64,000 bases of DNA from Solen grandis (GCA_021229015.1 CM037783.1:10735324-10799323); one strand, 5' to 3'; positions 13,290 through 25,452 are shown, numbered from the stretch's first letter. A program made the numbers and translations. Notes: generated by a model not told the origin, from the sequence alone.

Positions 13290-13768
13290 TCACCATCGTA
13301 TTTTTGCATTTTCACCATCGTATTGTCGAACTGTCACGTTATCATTATCGCACCTTCGCATTTTCATGATCGTGTCATCGCGTTATCATTATCACACTTC
13401 GCATTTTCATGATCGTGTCATCGCGTTATCATTATCGCACCTTCACATTTTCATGATCGTGTCATCGCGTTATCATTATCACACCTTCGCATTTTCATGA
13501 TCGTGTCATCGCGTTATCATTATCGCACCTTCACATTTTCATGGTCGTGTCATCGCGTTATCATTATCGCACCTTCACATTTTCATGATCGTGTCATCGC
13601 GTTATCATTATCGAATCTTCACATTTTCATGATCGTGTCATCGCGTTATCATTATCGCACCTTCACATTTTTATGATCGTGTCATCGCGTTATCATTATC
13701 GCACCTTCACATTTTCATGATCGTGTCATCGCGTTATCATTATCGACCACCTTCACATTTTAATGATC
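13290..13768 (+). repeat. 44-bp minisatellite, about 11 copies
   Basis: The unit contains TCATCGCGTTATCATTATCG followed by CACCTTCACATTTTCATGATCGTG. Successive copies start about 44 bases apart (13417, 13461, 13505, 13549). CpG steps stand out against AT-rich flanks. The array abuts the LINE pseudogene at 13770. Confidence 0.9.
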
Positions 13769-13769
13769 G

Positions 13770-15560
13770 TTTATTGTATTTTTATTCTTCATTCTATTAT
13801 ACAAAATGTTCTTGCTAAGAAATGTAAATTGTTTTGTGATTTTATAAACTATGAAAAGGCTTTTGATACTGTTATTCACGATGCACTTTGGGTAAAATTA
13901 ATAAATCTGGTTTAAGTTGTAAAATGATTAAAATGATTAAAGCTGTTTATCAGAATGTCAAATCATGTATTAAAGATCAAGTTACTTTGTCATATTCAGA
14001 TTTTTTGATGTGTCAATTGATGTTAAACAAGGAGAGCCTCTGTCACCTCTATTATTGATTCTTTTCATTAATGACATTAAAGATTCAATTGATTTTGAAA
14101 ACCTTACAAATAACGATATTGATACATTATGTATGTATACATATGTTACTCTTTGCTGATGATATTGCCCTGTTCACAACTAATCATGAAAGTTTACAAA
14201 GTCAATTGAACGCTTTTTATAAGTACTCATGTAAATGGGGGTTAAAAATATATACCAAAAAGGCGAAAATTTGAATTTTTGAAAAGAAAAAAAAAACATT
14301 GCGAATTCAGATGGAATATAAATAATAAATCTATTGAAATCGTTGATGATTTTGTTTATTTGGGTATATTTTGTCCACAATGGTACTTTTAATAATGCTG
14401 TTGAGATTTTAAATGAGCAAGCGCTCAAAGCTTATAATCAATTCTTATCCGTTTTTTTTTTTTCAAGAGTCAAATCAGATATTAAAACTAAGTGTTACCT
14501 TTTGATACTCTTGTTGCACCAGTTATTCTATACGGGTCTGATGTCTGGGGTATATATGATTTTAAAGAAGTTGATAAGTTACACATGAAGTTCTGTAAGC
14601 ATATACTTGGAATTAGAAAACAAACTTCAAATGTCGGTGTTCTTGGAGAACTAGGTAGATTTCCTTTTTCATTATTTACTAAAGAACGGTCTTTAAAATA
14701 CTGAGTAACACAGATGCTCTACCCTTTTATATTTTTAATGAACAATAAACAAATAGTATTGATAATAGTGCGTCAGTTACTTCCAAGTATTGGTACAATA
14801 TCATTAGAAAGAATTTAGATAATTGGGTCTTGGTTATATGTTTCACTCTGTGGACTTTAATAACATTTTTTTCGAAAAGTATAAAACAGTTATTAAGAAA
14901 TCAGTATATCCAGGAGTGGAATGATACCCTAAAGAGTCAGTCTAACATGTACTATTATAAACGTTTTAAAAACGAATTTAAATTAGAAAATTACCTTCAG
15001 TTTGTTAAAAATGACATAGAATATCTTTAACACGATTTAGATTATGCTCTCATTCATTAAACATTGAAACAGGTAGATATGAGAATATTTCAAGAGAAAA
15101 TAGATATTGTACTGTATGTAACCAAAACGTTGTTGAATCTGAATTTCACTTCTTATTATGTTGTCCATCTATAGGAAACTCAGGAAAAATAATGGTATTC
15201 AGTCAAGCTGGCCTAACATGCAATTTTTTGATAAATTATTAAGCTGTCAGAATAGTAAAACTACCACTGATATAGTTAGATACATATTTAATGCTCAGAA
15301 ATTAAGACAGGTCGAATTATTGAAAAATGCTGCTTCATAAATAGTTAACTTAATATAAATTGCAATTTAATATATAATTCTTAAAAACATAAAACATAAT
15401 TGTGTTATTTAAACCGTGTGATTGTTATTAATATACGACTCATATATGTATATATGTGTGTATGATAAATTTTGTATTTGTATATTTACACGTCTTGGTC
15501 ATATGTATATGCTCTTTTAAATGGCCAAAGGCACAATGCCGATTTTGCCAATAAAATTGA
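13770..15560 (+). pseudogene. non-LTR retrotransposon reverse transcriptase pseudogene
   Basis: Plus-strand pieces in order: CDFINYEKAFDTV (about 13835), GEPLSPLLLILFINDIKDS (about 14030), LLFADDIALFT (about 14145, with the ADD catalytic box), DDFVYLGIF, a later GSDVWGIYDF stretch (14535), and a C-terminal CNQ..ESEFHFLL-like stretch near 15115-15160. Several frame changes and stops break it. The 3' end has GCCAATAAAATTGACAGATTG near 15547-15570. It belongs to a different clade from the L1/Tx1-like copies here, which I leave unassigned. Confidence 0.8.
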
Positions 15561-15574
15561 CAGATTGATTTATA

Positions 15575-15882
15575 TTTACTGATGCTAACTAGGGAGAGGT
15601 GCAATGATAAAGAACCATAACTCTACCTGGTCTTACCTTTTAATTATCTCACATTATTGGTATTATTATTATTATTATTATTATTCAATGATGTTATGAT
15701 GTTGAGTAGGAGCAGTGCAATGACCAAGCTCCATATCCAATTTTTGTAACATACTAAACTTATGAATGCCTTTCAATGTGACATTTAACCCATTGGAGTG
15801 GTGCCAAATGTGTACGGCTCGGGTGGGAGCATTGATGTCGAGAGATAAAAAGAGAGTGCTTTTTCTGAACAACTTTATACAG

Positions 15883-15918
<36 letters not shown>

Positions 15919-16380
15919 TTTTTGTAGGCAGACCTTGTTATAATTCAGATTGTACTGGGTAAATACCAACGTATATATCAAGAAACTTAATTACGCTTGC
16001 TTCATTAAAATGAATCAAAGTAAGCTTACGATCCTGTTATTAAATAAACATTGTTTTTTTTTGTTGTTTTGTTGTTGTTGTTGTTTTTGTTGTTGTTGTT
16101 TTTATCAATATGTATTTTTGATGAATGCTGATTATTTAACACTCATATATCAAACAAAATAATAGCTCAAATGAATATCATTGACCCCCTTATTACATGA
16201 GACTTACCCGGGTAAATGGTTTATCAAATCAAATCCAGATATACTTCCTAGTGTCAACGTAAGCAAAGTGAAAGCGTGATCTTGATTGGGTGATAATATA
16301 TCGTTCTCACAAGAAACTAGTACCTTTTCATATAATGTTCTCGTTAACTTAAGATAATTTCTCCACAACATGCTTTTTCG
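15575..16380. other. non-coding with microsatellites
   Basis: (TTA)n near 15661-15685, (CT)n at about 15885-15914, and a TTG-rich run at about 16055-16100. No gene seen. Confidence 0.5.
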
Positions 16381-18262
16381 TCCCCGTCCCGACAACATAT
16401 TTTCTCGACCTCACAACAAACCTTCTTGTCCCTACAACACACTTTCTGCCACAACATACTTTCTCGTCCCCACAACAAACTATCTTGTCCTCACAATATA
16501 CTTTCTGCCACAATAAACTTCTCGTCTCCACATCATACTTTCTAACACAACTTACTTTCTTAACCCCACAATAAACTTTCTCGTCCCCACAACAAACTTT
16601 CTAGCACAACATACTTTCTCGTCCCCACAACAAACTTTTCTCCACAACATACTTTCTCGACCGCAAAACAAAACTTTCTCGTCCTTACAAATAATTTCTA
16701 CCACAACATACTTTCTAGACCGCACAACAAAAACTCTCTCGTCCACAAACCAAATTCACCACAACATAATTGTTGACCCCACAACAAACTTTCTTCCACA
16801 ACAACTTCTCGTCCAAACACCAAACTTTTCACCACAACATACTTTTTCGTCACACAACAAACTTTCTACCACAACATACTTTCTCGACCGCACAACAAAC
16901 TCTCTCGTCCCCACAACACACTTTCTGCCACAACATACTTTCTCGTCCCCACAACAAACTATCTTGTCCTCACAATATACTTTCTGCCACAATAACTTCT
17001 CGTCTCCACATCATACTTTCTAACACAACTTACTTTCTTAACCCCACAATAAACTTTCTCGTCCCCACAACAAACTTTCTAGCACAACATACTTTCTCGT
17101 CCCCACAACAAACTTTATTGTCCTCACAAAATGCTTTCTACCACAACATACTTTCTCGACCACACAAAAAAACTCTCTCGACCCCACAACAAACTTTCTT
17201 CCACAACATACTTTCTCGTCCAAACACCAAACTTTCTACCACAACATACTTTTTCTTCACCACAACAAACTTTCTACCACAACAAACTTTCTCGTCGTTA
17301 CAAAATAATTCCTACCACAACATACTTTCTAGACCGCACAACAAACTCTCTCGTCCCCACAACAAACTTTCTACCACAACTTACTTTTTTTCGTCACCAC
17401 AACAAACTTTCTACCACAACATACTTTCTCGAGCACAAAAATACTTTCTCGTCCCCACAACAAACTTCCTACCACAACATGCTTTCTCTTCCCCACAACA
17501 AACTTTCTACCAAAACATACTTTTTCGACCTCACAACAAACTTTCTACCACAACATACTTTCTCGTCCCCACAACAAACTTTCTGTCACATCATACTTTC
17601 TCGACCGCAAAACAAACTTTCTCGTCCATAAAAAATACTTTCTACCACAACATACTTTCTAGACCGCACAACATACTTTCTCGTCCCAACAACAAACTTT
17701 CTACCACAACTTACTTTCTCGTCCCCATAACAAACTTTCTTCCACAACATACTTTCTCGTCCAAACACCAAACTTTCTACCACAACATACTTTTTCGTCA
17801 CCACAACAAACTTTCTACCACAACATACTTTCTCGACCGCAAAACAAACTATCTCGTCGTTACAAAATAATTTCTACCACAACATACTTTCTAGACCGCA
17901 CAACAAACTCTCTCGTCCCCACAACAAACTTCCTACCACAACATACTTTCTCGTCCCCACAACAAACTTTCTGTCACAACATACTTTCTCGACCGCAAAA
18001 CAAACTTTCTCGTCCATAAAAAATACTTTCTACCACAACATACTTTTTCTTCTCGTCCCCAAACAAACTTCCTACCACAACATACTTTCTCCCCACAACA
18101 AACTTTCTCCACAACAAATTTTACCAAAATACTTTCTCGTCCCCACAACAAACTTCCTACCACAACATGCTTTCTCTTCCCCACTACAAACTTTCTACCA
18201 AAACTAAATTTCTCGACCTCACAACAAAATTTCTACCAGAACATACTTTCTCGTTCTTAACA
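16380..18262 (+). repeat. satellite-like array of about 20-bp units (ACAACAAACTTTCTCGTCCC type)
   Basis: About 1.9 kb of short variants alternating CACAACAAACTTTCT or CACAACATACTTTCT with CGTCCC, CGACCG or ACCA. Longer segments are re-duplicated: the stretch starting at 16441 recurs at 16920 (offset 479) almost identically for over 150 bases, giving a higher-order structure. The skewed composition suppresses stop codons, so long but spurious frames occur (366 codons at 16770-17870, plus smaller ones on both strands). No gene is supported. Confidence 0.9.
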
Positions 18263-18274
18263 TATATTCTCCTT

Positions 18275-18400
18275 CCCCTACTACTGGCGGATTCAAGTGG
18301 GGGGCACACCTGGTGCGCGCCCCCTTTAAAATTCTCTGACCATACATAATTATAAACTTCGCAGGGGAGTTCCTCCGAATCCGGCTCTGCCTAACTTTTA
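18275..18400. repeat. fragment of a GGATTCA-GGGGGGC dispersed repeat
   Basis: TGGCGGATTCAAGTGGGGGGC opens the block and CCGAATCCGG closes it, giving short inverted ends. A related opening (CCGGATTCACCGGGGGGCC) is at about 28947. Probably a MITE-like fragment. Confidence 0.4.
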
Positions 18401-19533
18401 TTTACTTATGAAACTGAAGAAACTGTCTTGTTCCCACAGCATACTTTCTCCTTCCTACAACATACTTCGCAAAACAAACTTATACTTTGCTTTAGATAGT
18501 TACTCGCTCCTACGAGAAACATTTTCGTTCATACATTGAGGAAAATGTTGAGGGATCCTGTGTGTACACAGGCACCTGGGTAAATCTACCAGCAAGCCAC
18601 CTGGAATGCTTTCCTACATGAATAATCCGAGACAGATTCTAATCCACAGTCGTGAATGACAGTAAGCATTCTGTTACGGATATATAACATATAAGATATA
18701 TACAAACCATAATAATTTGATATTAAAAAAAGAAATGAATACACAAGAGAATTTGTATTTAACAACTAACTTTAAAATATCCGAAGGATATTACTGATTT
18801 ATAGGTATCAATATGTGCACGTAATTCTGCATAGATATGTATGTATGTGCAGAAGCTCGGATATTCGTCTTGGGTGGGAAAACACGGATATTAATTTGAA
18901 GTACTGCCAATAATACCAAATGCCAAAAAATCAACCACCATAGAAATGCAAAGAAATATATAAAAAACGTTTAGCTAAATATCTATTCACGCAATATTTC
19001 AGATTTTAACGAAAACCGCGGAAATCCTAAAATAGATCTTGAACGTCTGCCATAAAATAGTACGTTAGCGTTCTCAACATTTCAAATGATACAATCTGCA
19101 GGCGGAAACGTATCGTTTTGATACTGTTTATCTAAACAATGAACCAACGGCTAAATATAACTTAAGAGTTGGCACTGTATTAACAATTGTTGGTATATGA
19201 AGGTATTATAACGAGGATTCTGACTAAGCAACAAAGTGCAGTGACGTCATTCAGATATACGAGAACGGTATATGTACGAATATCTTGCATTATCGTGACA
19301 TCATACAATCTGAAAATAAAAATAGGAAGCCAAGGCAGTGTTTAACGATAATTGAGATGCACTGATTCGATCTTTTGGTGTGGCTGCACATTACATTTAC
19401 GTAAATTTTGCATTTTTGGAATCATTTTCGTGTCTTTCGAAGTCAAATTAATTGACCTTTATTTGACATTTTAACCGAATTTGAAATACATGTAGTTGAA
19501 TTAGAAATTCCGCTGAAATTTATACATGAATCT

Positions 19534-19574
<41 letters not shown>

Positions 19575-19640
19575 ATAATTTAACGTCCCCATCGACAGCA
19601 TTTCGATCAAATATGAACTATGTACACATAAAACCAATAT
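18400..19640. other. non-coding; one CRE site and a (CT)n tract
   Basis: TGACGTCA lies at 19242-19249 and a (CT)n run at about 19537-19570. No coding region seen. Confidence 0.4.
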
Positions 19641-19674
19641 AGTGTGCCCTGACAGCAACAAGTGGCATGATGTC

Positions 19675-19885
19675 ACGCGCAGTCACATTATCCTGATACC
19701 AGGTCCCGGTGATCGTCGTGGGTTCGATATCACAGTTGTTAAACATAGTACTAATATATCATCCACGTGCTTAAGTAGCACTCAGCACATAAGGGGGGGT
19801 CTAGAACTGGGTGGCCTGATGTCAGGATAATGTGACAGGGTGTGGTATCATGCCATTTGTCATACCCATAAAACCTAACCTTGTC
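19675..19885 (+). mobile_element. SINE copy, diverged
   Basis: A B-box-like GGGTTCGATATC is followed by CACTCAGCACATAAGG, GGCCTGATGTCAGGATAATG, TGTGACAGGGTGTGGTATCATGCC and a CATAAAACCTAACC tail. It matches the body of the SINEs at 21122, 42780 and 46005. Confidence 0.6.
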
Positions 19886-21121
19886 TCAGATATATATGCC
19901 TCTGACAGTATGGTACGTACGAGACTTGTTGGGTAAATAAGTGACATTGTATGACGAATGTTTTGATACTTCACTTTCAATTACATATGAGTTTGAATGC
20001 ACACTGTTATAGGGTATGTCTATAGGTATGATAATCTATGTACAGATATGTGTATTTTATGTGAAAATAAAATGAACACACCAGTGCAGTACATATACAA
20101 AATTTGCCTAAACGGTGACTGGTGACTATGGCGTAATTACAAAAAAAACAAAAACAAAAACAAAAAAAAAACAAGATTAAAGTATTACTTTAAACTTGCT
20201 GAAAATACTTACATTTGAGCGATAAAAAAGTGTAGAGCATGAAATTCTTCATTTGCGTATATAGGGTCTACATATGCTAGAAAAAGAAGAAATATACATT
20301 TAAATATATATGTGAACGAAGATATACTTGAGATCAAATGTACATATAAATATATATGTGAACGAAGATATACTTGAGATCAAATGTACATATAAATATA
20401 TATGTGAACGAAGATATACTTGAGATCAAATGTACATATAAATATATATGTGAACGAAGATATAACTGATATCAAATGTACCAATATCATAAAGTTCTAA
20501 AATATCATCCACATCGTTTCTTTCTTTCTATTAATAGCAAAAATATGAAAATTTAGCTATACAAAATTGGATATGTTAACATTGTGTCCAAAGTTGTAAT
20601 GTAAAATTCTATAAGTTCCAAAATGTAAGGTTCATATCAAGATATCTTTTCTATATTACATTTCAAATAAATGACTTTTTACCGTCATGAACTGTGCGAA
20701 ACAAGTTCCGATAATAAACTGGTGTCGATTTCAACTTTAAGTAGTCACGTTTAGAATTTAATTGGTGTTCAAAGTGGACTGAGCATAACTACCTCTGTTT
20801 ACAGAATAGCACTTGGAAAATTCAACTTCACTGCTTTCGGTTTGAGCCCTATCGGGGTCACGCGGATTATTCGGAAACCTATCGATCAGCGGACCAGTGA
20901 TAGGTCGGTGTTTCAGCCCTGATGCCACTGTGTACTCACGGTCTTCCTCCACCAATATATAAATAGTTAGCTGGACATCGGTGTATGATTGAAATTATGT
21001 CGCAGAGATGGTAAATTCCAGCACAACAACAAAATATTATTTGAAGTTATAGAGAGCAGGTGAATACAAAACATGGTTATTTCGATTGTTTTATATCGTA
21101 CAGGGCATATAAGGAATCAAC
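19886..21121. other. non-coding; 46-bp tandem repeat inside
   Basis: Holds a run of A-rich sequence near 20140-20175, a 46-bp tandem repeat of about four copies at 20292-20475 (unit with GTGAACGAAGATATACTTGA), and an inverted fragment of the 8688-type repeat at about 20895-21003. No gene seen. Confidence 0.6.
20292..20475 (+). repeat. 46-bp tandem repeat, about 4 copies
   Basis: GTGAACGAAG recurs at 46-base spacing (20312, 20358, ...). Copies are nearly identical except the last, so the expansion is recent. Confidence 0.9.
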
Positions 21122-21420
21122 CGTCCCTTGTGGCCGAGTGGTAAGAGCGTCCGCCTTAAGAGCGGGGGTCTTAGGTTCGATCCCCGGTCAGGACATACCA
21201 CAGTCGTGAAAAATGGCACTGGTATAGCACCTTGTAAGCATATAAACATAGTTCCAGGACTGGCTGGCCCGGTGTCAAGATAATGTAACTGGTTGAGGTT
21301 GCCACATGTCAACGGCGTGATACTGGAGTGTGATAGCACTATATCTGTCTCATGTAGACATTGTCTTCAAATGACTGAAATACCGTCGGTGGTACGTTAA
21401 ACCTAACAAATAAACAAACA
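21122..21420 (+). mobile_element. tRNA-derived SINE, best-preserved copy
   Basis: The head has A box TGGCCGAGTGG and B box GGTTCGATCCC, typical of tRNA-Leu/Ser. A 4-bp anticodon stem (CCGC/GCGG) closes a 7-base loop CTTAAGA, giving anticodon TAA (Leu). A roughly 200-base unrelated body follows (CCCGGTGTCAAGATAATG, CACATGTCAACGGCGTGATAC, CTCATGTAGACA) with a 3' end GTTAAACCTAACAAATAAAC. The T stem is imperfect, so it is a SINE and not a working tRNA. Related copies lie at 19675, 26462, 42780, 46005 and 58840. Confidence 0.8.
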
Positions 21421-22358
21421 CAATGTCAAGGTGCATTAAAAAATATATTATGCGCGTGTGTTCGTTATAGGCAAAAGGTTCCCGATTTCCTATGATAGTA
21501 AGACCCTTTACTATAGTATTAAGGGGAAGGTACTCCAGACTATGATTAAAACTGAGTGAACTGATTAATAGTACAAATATCGACACATTCGCTTATATTT
21601 CTAAATAACTTTAATATGTAATACGCGAATTCTTAAATTCTTGTCTTAAAAAACAGTAATTAATTAAAAATATTCGGCGCACTAGAATATTCGGCGACCT
21701 TCAAAATTGTCAAAATAGTGATTTCAGATTGATCTGGTTTATCTCTTAAACGTCTAAAGGTACATTTGTATTAAGTCTGAAACATGATATGACGTAAACA
21801 AATGGCGGAATTAATTAATGGTTGTCTCGTGAACACGCGTCATTAAATTCAAACTGACCTTAACACAACAATCTTTCGTTGGAACACTACTCCGATAAAT
21901 TCCCCTTTTTAAAAATATATTTTCTTACATAGTATCTTTTTTGACATCGGTCATGACTGCAAATTTATGTTTATCGGATAGACCTGCACCTAAACTGGCG
22001 TTAGATCAAGTGGCAACTGTCTGTTACCCATGTCATACTACGCCGAGTTTACTTACTTCAAATTTGTAACAATGTGTGACTCAAACAATGGCATTAACTT
22101 TTAATGAGATAAAGTCTTGTAGGATTATTGTTAAAGTGTCGTGAACTCGAATGCACCCGTATAGGCAGTAACAGGCTGAACTACGCCCCAGAGTAGAACG
22201 CACCTATCTTGATACTTTATCAAAATATGAGTGCGACTGTTTGTGTAACTTAATCCATCTCAGTTCCAGTACATTACCTTGAAGTTGTTTTTGCAACATT
22301 CTTTACTGACATGGGCGTATCAATACTAGAGTTCAATTACTCACGTCCTCTAAATCCA
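21421..22358. other. upstream region of the intronless gene
   Basis: No open frame of interest. It contains a perfect AP-1 heptamer at 22077-22083. This is the only space for the promoter of the gene starting at 22485. Confidence 0.4.
22077..22083 (+). promoter_or_regulatory. AP-1-like site TGACTCA
   Basis: A perfect TGACTCA heptamer about 280 bases upstream of the TATA box. Jun/Fos-type bZIP factors bind this sequence. Use here is inferred from position only. Confidence 0.3.
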
Positions 22359-22366
22359 TATAAAAG
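22359..22366 (+). promoter_or_regulatory. TATA box of the intronless gene
   Basis: TATAAAAG, a strong TATA box, lies 119 bases before the proposed ATG (22485). Transcription would be expected to start near 22388-22395, giving a short 5'UTR of about 95 bases. Confidence 0.6.
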
Positions 22367-22484
22367 GACTACAACTCCTTCTCTTGGGTAAAACAATTGA
22401 GACACTCGAGGGGAATCATACAAATTACAAGACAGTTACTAAAAAGTTACTAGAAGTCGGTTGACTTTCTGGGTTATAACAAAA

Positions 22485-23582
22485 ATGGTTGCCTGTGCCG
22501 AGCAAGGCGACTTCCGGAGCCCACGGGTTTTGTCTGACCATGGTGTTTTTACCGTGCAAACCACTGATGTTCCACTGGGCAGCATGCGAAAGAAACTTCG
22601 ATCGTTACAGTCAAATCAACTGAAGAAAGTTCGCTTAACTCCAATTACAGAATATGACGAAGTGGATCGTGAGAGGACGTTTAGCAGCATGGGATGTACT
22701 GACAATGTGTCACCCGTTTGTCCAACCGTTTCACCGCTCAGTGGTTCGTTCGACGATCTACAATTTCTTTCGAGAGAGGGATCTTTCGACAGACCTGATT
22801 CTTTTCATCGAAAGAATTACGTTCCTCGATTATTGTTCGACGATCTGGATTCAATTGAAGCTGAACTTGAAAACATTACTGACAGAGTTTGCGAAGATAA
22901 CAAAGTCCATCAAACTCATGATGTCATTGCCAATCTTCCGCCACGTCCGAAATGCAAGCGGAAAGTTCTGCCACCTAGTGTCACAGACGCATCGAAAACA
23001 GATAATCAGGGTATTAAAAAGAAAATCTTGACTTTAAGGAGACGTAGTAATAGTGTGAACAATTTAGACAAGATTGCCTGTAGTCCTACACATGCCATAA
23101 GTTCTGACAGAAGTTATGAAAAAATTAAACCCCTGGCTGATATTCTCAGACGGCCGAAGTCGGTGGAGAATGACACTGCGATGACGTCTCATCTTAGTTC
23201 TAATAACAGCAGCTCTGTGCCAGATTTGCCTTCGATACTTAACAAACTGTCAAAGTCTAGCGATCTTTTGGAAGCTAAGACACCTGAATTGGATGACAGT
23301 GGTGCTCTTTCAACACCTCGGAGGGAACCAGAAAAACCACTAGGACCTATTCCATGGGAGAAAAGCAGCAGCAGCAGCAGCCTGCGGGGTAGTGACATGT
23401 CTTCATTCTATAACATGTGGGAGAGGGACCGGAAGAAGAAGCCATTGTGGAAGAAAAGCAAAGCAAAGGAGATAAAGTTTTATCGCAGTTGTAGGTGCTC
23501 CCTGAAACATTGTGCAGAGAAATGTCATTCACTGAAATCAAAACCTCTTCCACCCATTGGGACACCTATGCATGCGGCTTGA
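22485..23582 (+). CDS. intronless gene, unrecognised basic Ser-rich protein (365 aa)
   Basis: I do not recognise this protein. The open frame continues upstream to 22461 but has no ATG there. The ATG at 22485 sits in a strong context (AAAATGG) and I take it as the start. The product is hydrophilic, without signal peptide or membrane segment. It has a KCKRK basic patch with a flanking proline-rich stretch at about residues 153-162, an RRRSNS basophilic-kinase-type site at about 185, a serine run at about 290-297, and a C-terminal basic, cysteine-containing tail (CRCSLKHCAEKC, about 336-347) ending in a proline-rich KPLPPIGTP. These suggest a nuclear or regulatory protein, but that is inference. 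Codon use and G+C are clearly coding-like compared with flanks. The gene has its own TATA box, a 3'UTR of about 1.1 kb with an AU-rich element, and a polyadenylation signal, the layout of a rapidly induced gene. Confidence 0.8.
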   Translation: MVACAEQGDFRSPRVLSDHGVFTVQTTDVPLGSMRKKLRSLQSNQLKKVRLTPITEYDEVDRERTFSSMGCTDNVSPVCPTVSPLSGSFDDLQFLSREGSFDRPDSFHRKNYVPRLLFDDLDSIEAELENITDRVCEDNKVHQTHDVIANLPPRPKCKRKVLPPSVTDASKTDNQGIKKKILTLRRRSNSVNNLDKIACSPTHAISSDRSYEKIKPLADILRRPKSVENDTAMTSHLSSNNSSSVPDLPSILNKLSKSSDLLEAKTPELDDSGALSTPRREPEKPLGPIPWEKSSSSSSLRGSDMSSFYNMWERDRKKKPLWKKSKAKEIKFYRSCRCSLKHCAEKCHSLKSKPLPPIGTPMHAA

Positions 23583-24503
23583 CACTCTTTTGGACCATTT
23601 GGAAGCTATGAAAAAATGAAAATAGAAAAGCATATGCTAGAGTTGCTTTCTTTATATCTGTGTGATTGTCCGGAAACATTTCATGTGCTTGCATTTTCAA
23701 ATAAGTGTTCAAAGAATTTATCAATTATTGTCTTAATAATTTCGTGTCATTAGTTTGTCGTTTAATGGATCATAAAAGAATGTATATTCTTGAATTGAGG
23801 AATTTTAATGTTACATTTGCATTACCAGCGGTGCTAATTTATCTGTTTATTTTATGTGGGTTTAATGATGTGCACTAAGTCTAAGTGTTAAAATTCATGT
23901 AATATCATCAGTGTTTAGATAAAAGTTGTCTGCGTATCTAGGTTATGATCCTGCCTAATTATTAGGGGAAATATTTCAAATAGTTCTTATGTGAATATTC
24001 AGAAAACAGAAAAGTTAGGTATATTTTAAAGAGTATTTTTGTGAATATTTAGTTAACAAATATAATCATGCAAACAAAGTGAATGTTAAAATGAACTATA
24101 GATAAAAAAATATATCTCTGGTTATTTGAAATGATATCTACATTTATTTTTAATTTCGACTCATTAATGACATCTATATAAATATTTATAATGTAAATTA
24201 TCATTTGATGTAATACTAATCTAATTAACATTTACATGTATGCATTTGCATATATGCAAATATGTATGCTAATTGACTAAGGCTTAAAATTGAGTCGTAA
24301 CATTTATCAATTTTATTTTGACAAAGGATTGTTTTGATATGAACGTTTGCTAGAATAATCCTGAATACACATCACGTGTATAACATTATTAACACGGATA
24401 ACACTAAACATCTTATGTCATGAAATTATTCATTATAAAAATAGTTTAATTGTTATCAATATGTGTTTATGCTTTTATTTATCTGGCTGAGTATGTCTTT
24501 TCG

Positions 24504-24520
24504 TTTATTTATTTATTTAT
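24504..24520 (+). promoter_or_regulatory. AU-rich element in the 3'UTR
   Basis: Overlapping ATTTA pentamers (three in a row, including the TTATTTATT nonamer) lie inside the inferred 3'UTR of the intronless gene. In animals such elements shorten mRNA life. The same motif can arise as a simple TTTA repeat, as elsewhere in this window, so function is uncertain. Confidence 0.4.
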
Positions 24521-24716
24521 GTGTTTAATCCTTGAGGCAAAAAGCAAAGCTCGCTCCCATTAATGTATTATCACAAGTTCTCATTATGCTCAAAACTTTG
24601 ATAAACTCCCGATTCATGATTTTGTGTAATCTTGTAAAGTAACACTATGTGCCATATTGGAATGCATCAGAAACCAGCACGGCTGGTTTACGGTATGATT
24701 TGATATGTTTATAGAA

Positions 24717-24722
24717 AATAAA
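24717..24722 (+). terminator. polyadenylation signal of the intronless gene
   Basis: AATAAA is followed within 20-40 bases by a GT/T-rich stretch (GTGTTTTCTTATTTTTG), the usual downstream element. It would end the transcript near 24740. Confidence 0.55.
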
Positions 24723-24744
24723 AGAAATATATCAAAATGTGTTT

Positions 24745-25448
24745 TCTTATTTTTGTTCTTATTAAAATCCATTGTTAGATTAATTGACGAATTTTCTAAT
24801 CAGACATTACGAAATTTCTTAACTCGATATTTTCCTCGACTCAAAATTTGGAAATTTTAAAACTTAATATTTCAAGATATGGAAAGGAAATGTTGTATAT
24901 ATATAAAATATATATTATTCGAAAAAAATTGAGATGTTCTACGACTTGGAATTCTCATCATCTGTTTTCAATTTCTAAATGATTAAAAATCTTTCTTAAA
25001 AGCATGAACATTAGCATGTATTTTCTTAGTTTATAAATAAGGGAGTTTGGGATCTTAAAAAAATCTCAATTTGAGACGTTTTATGCAACACAAGATTATT
25101 TCTGCTGGAGATGTTTCACGACTTGTTTCATGCTCAAATTTTATTTGCAAATAAATCGACTGCATGTCTGCCTTTGGCAAAAACATACAAGTTAACAATC
25201 AATAACGCACGAGATAAAACAGACATGTTTTGTAAAAAAAAATATGTATAAAAAACAGTTCAACATCCAGTAAAGCTATGCGTATATGTAATGATAACCA
25301 CTAATTTCTAAGTAAGGGTAAATCAGTTATTACACTTTAAAACGTTCATTATAAACATACTATTCATTGAATAGAATTTTAAAATTAAATATCTAAAAAA
25401 AAAAATCAAAGTATTATATTTTGATTACTGAGATACATAATTCCTTAA
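24745..25448. other. non-coding, nothing recognised
   Basis: AT-rich intergenic DNA without supportable features. Confidence 0.4.
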
Positions 25449-25452
25449 TTAA

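Noticed and set aside
13290..13768. Regular 44-bp repeats resembling a CRISPR array
   Set aside because: The whole unit is repeated with no unique spacers, and the context is eukaryotic. It is a minisatellite.
14071..15340. Several separate small genes
   Set aside because: Their translations are consecutive pieces of one broken reverse transcriptase, so they are listed as a single pseudogene.
16770..17870. 366-codon plus-strand open frame
   Set aside because: It is read entirely through a 20-bp-unit array. The translation is a cycling TTYFL/PQQTF pattern and several other frames on both strands are equally open, so it is compositional.
21122..21195. tRNA-Leu gene
   Set aside because: A and B boxes and anticodon loop are good, but the T stem is imperfect and a SINE body follows, with sister copies nearby.
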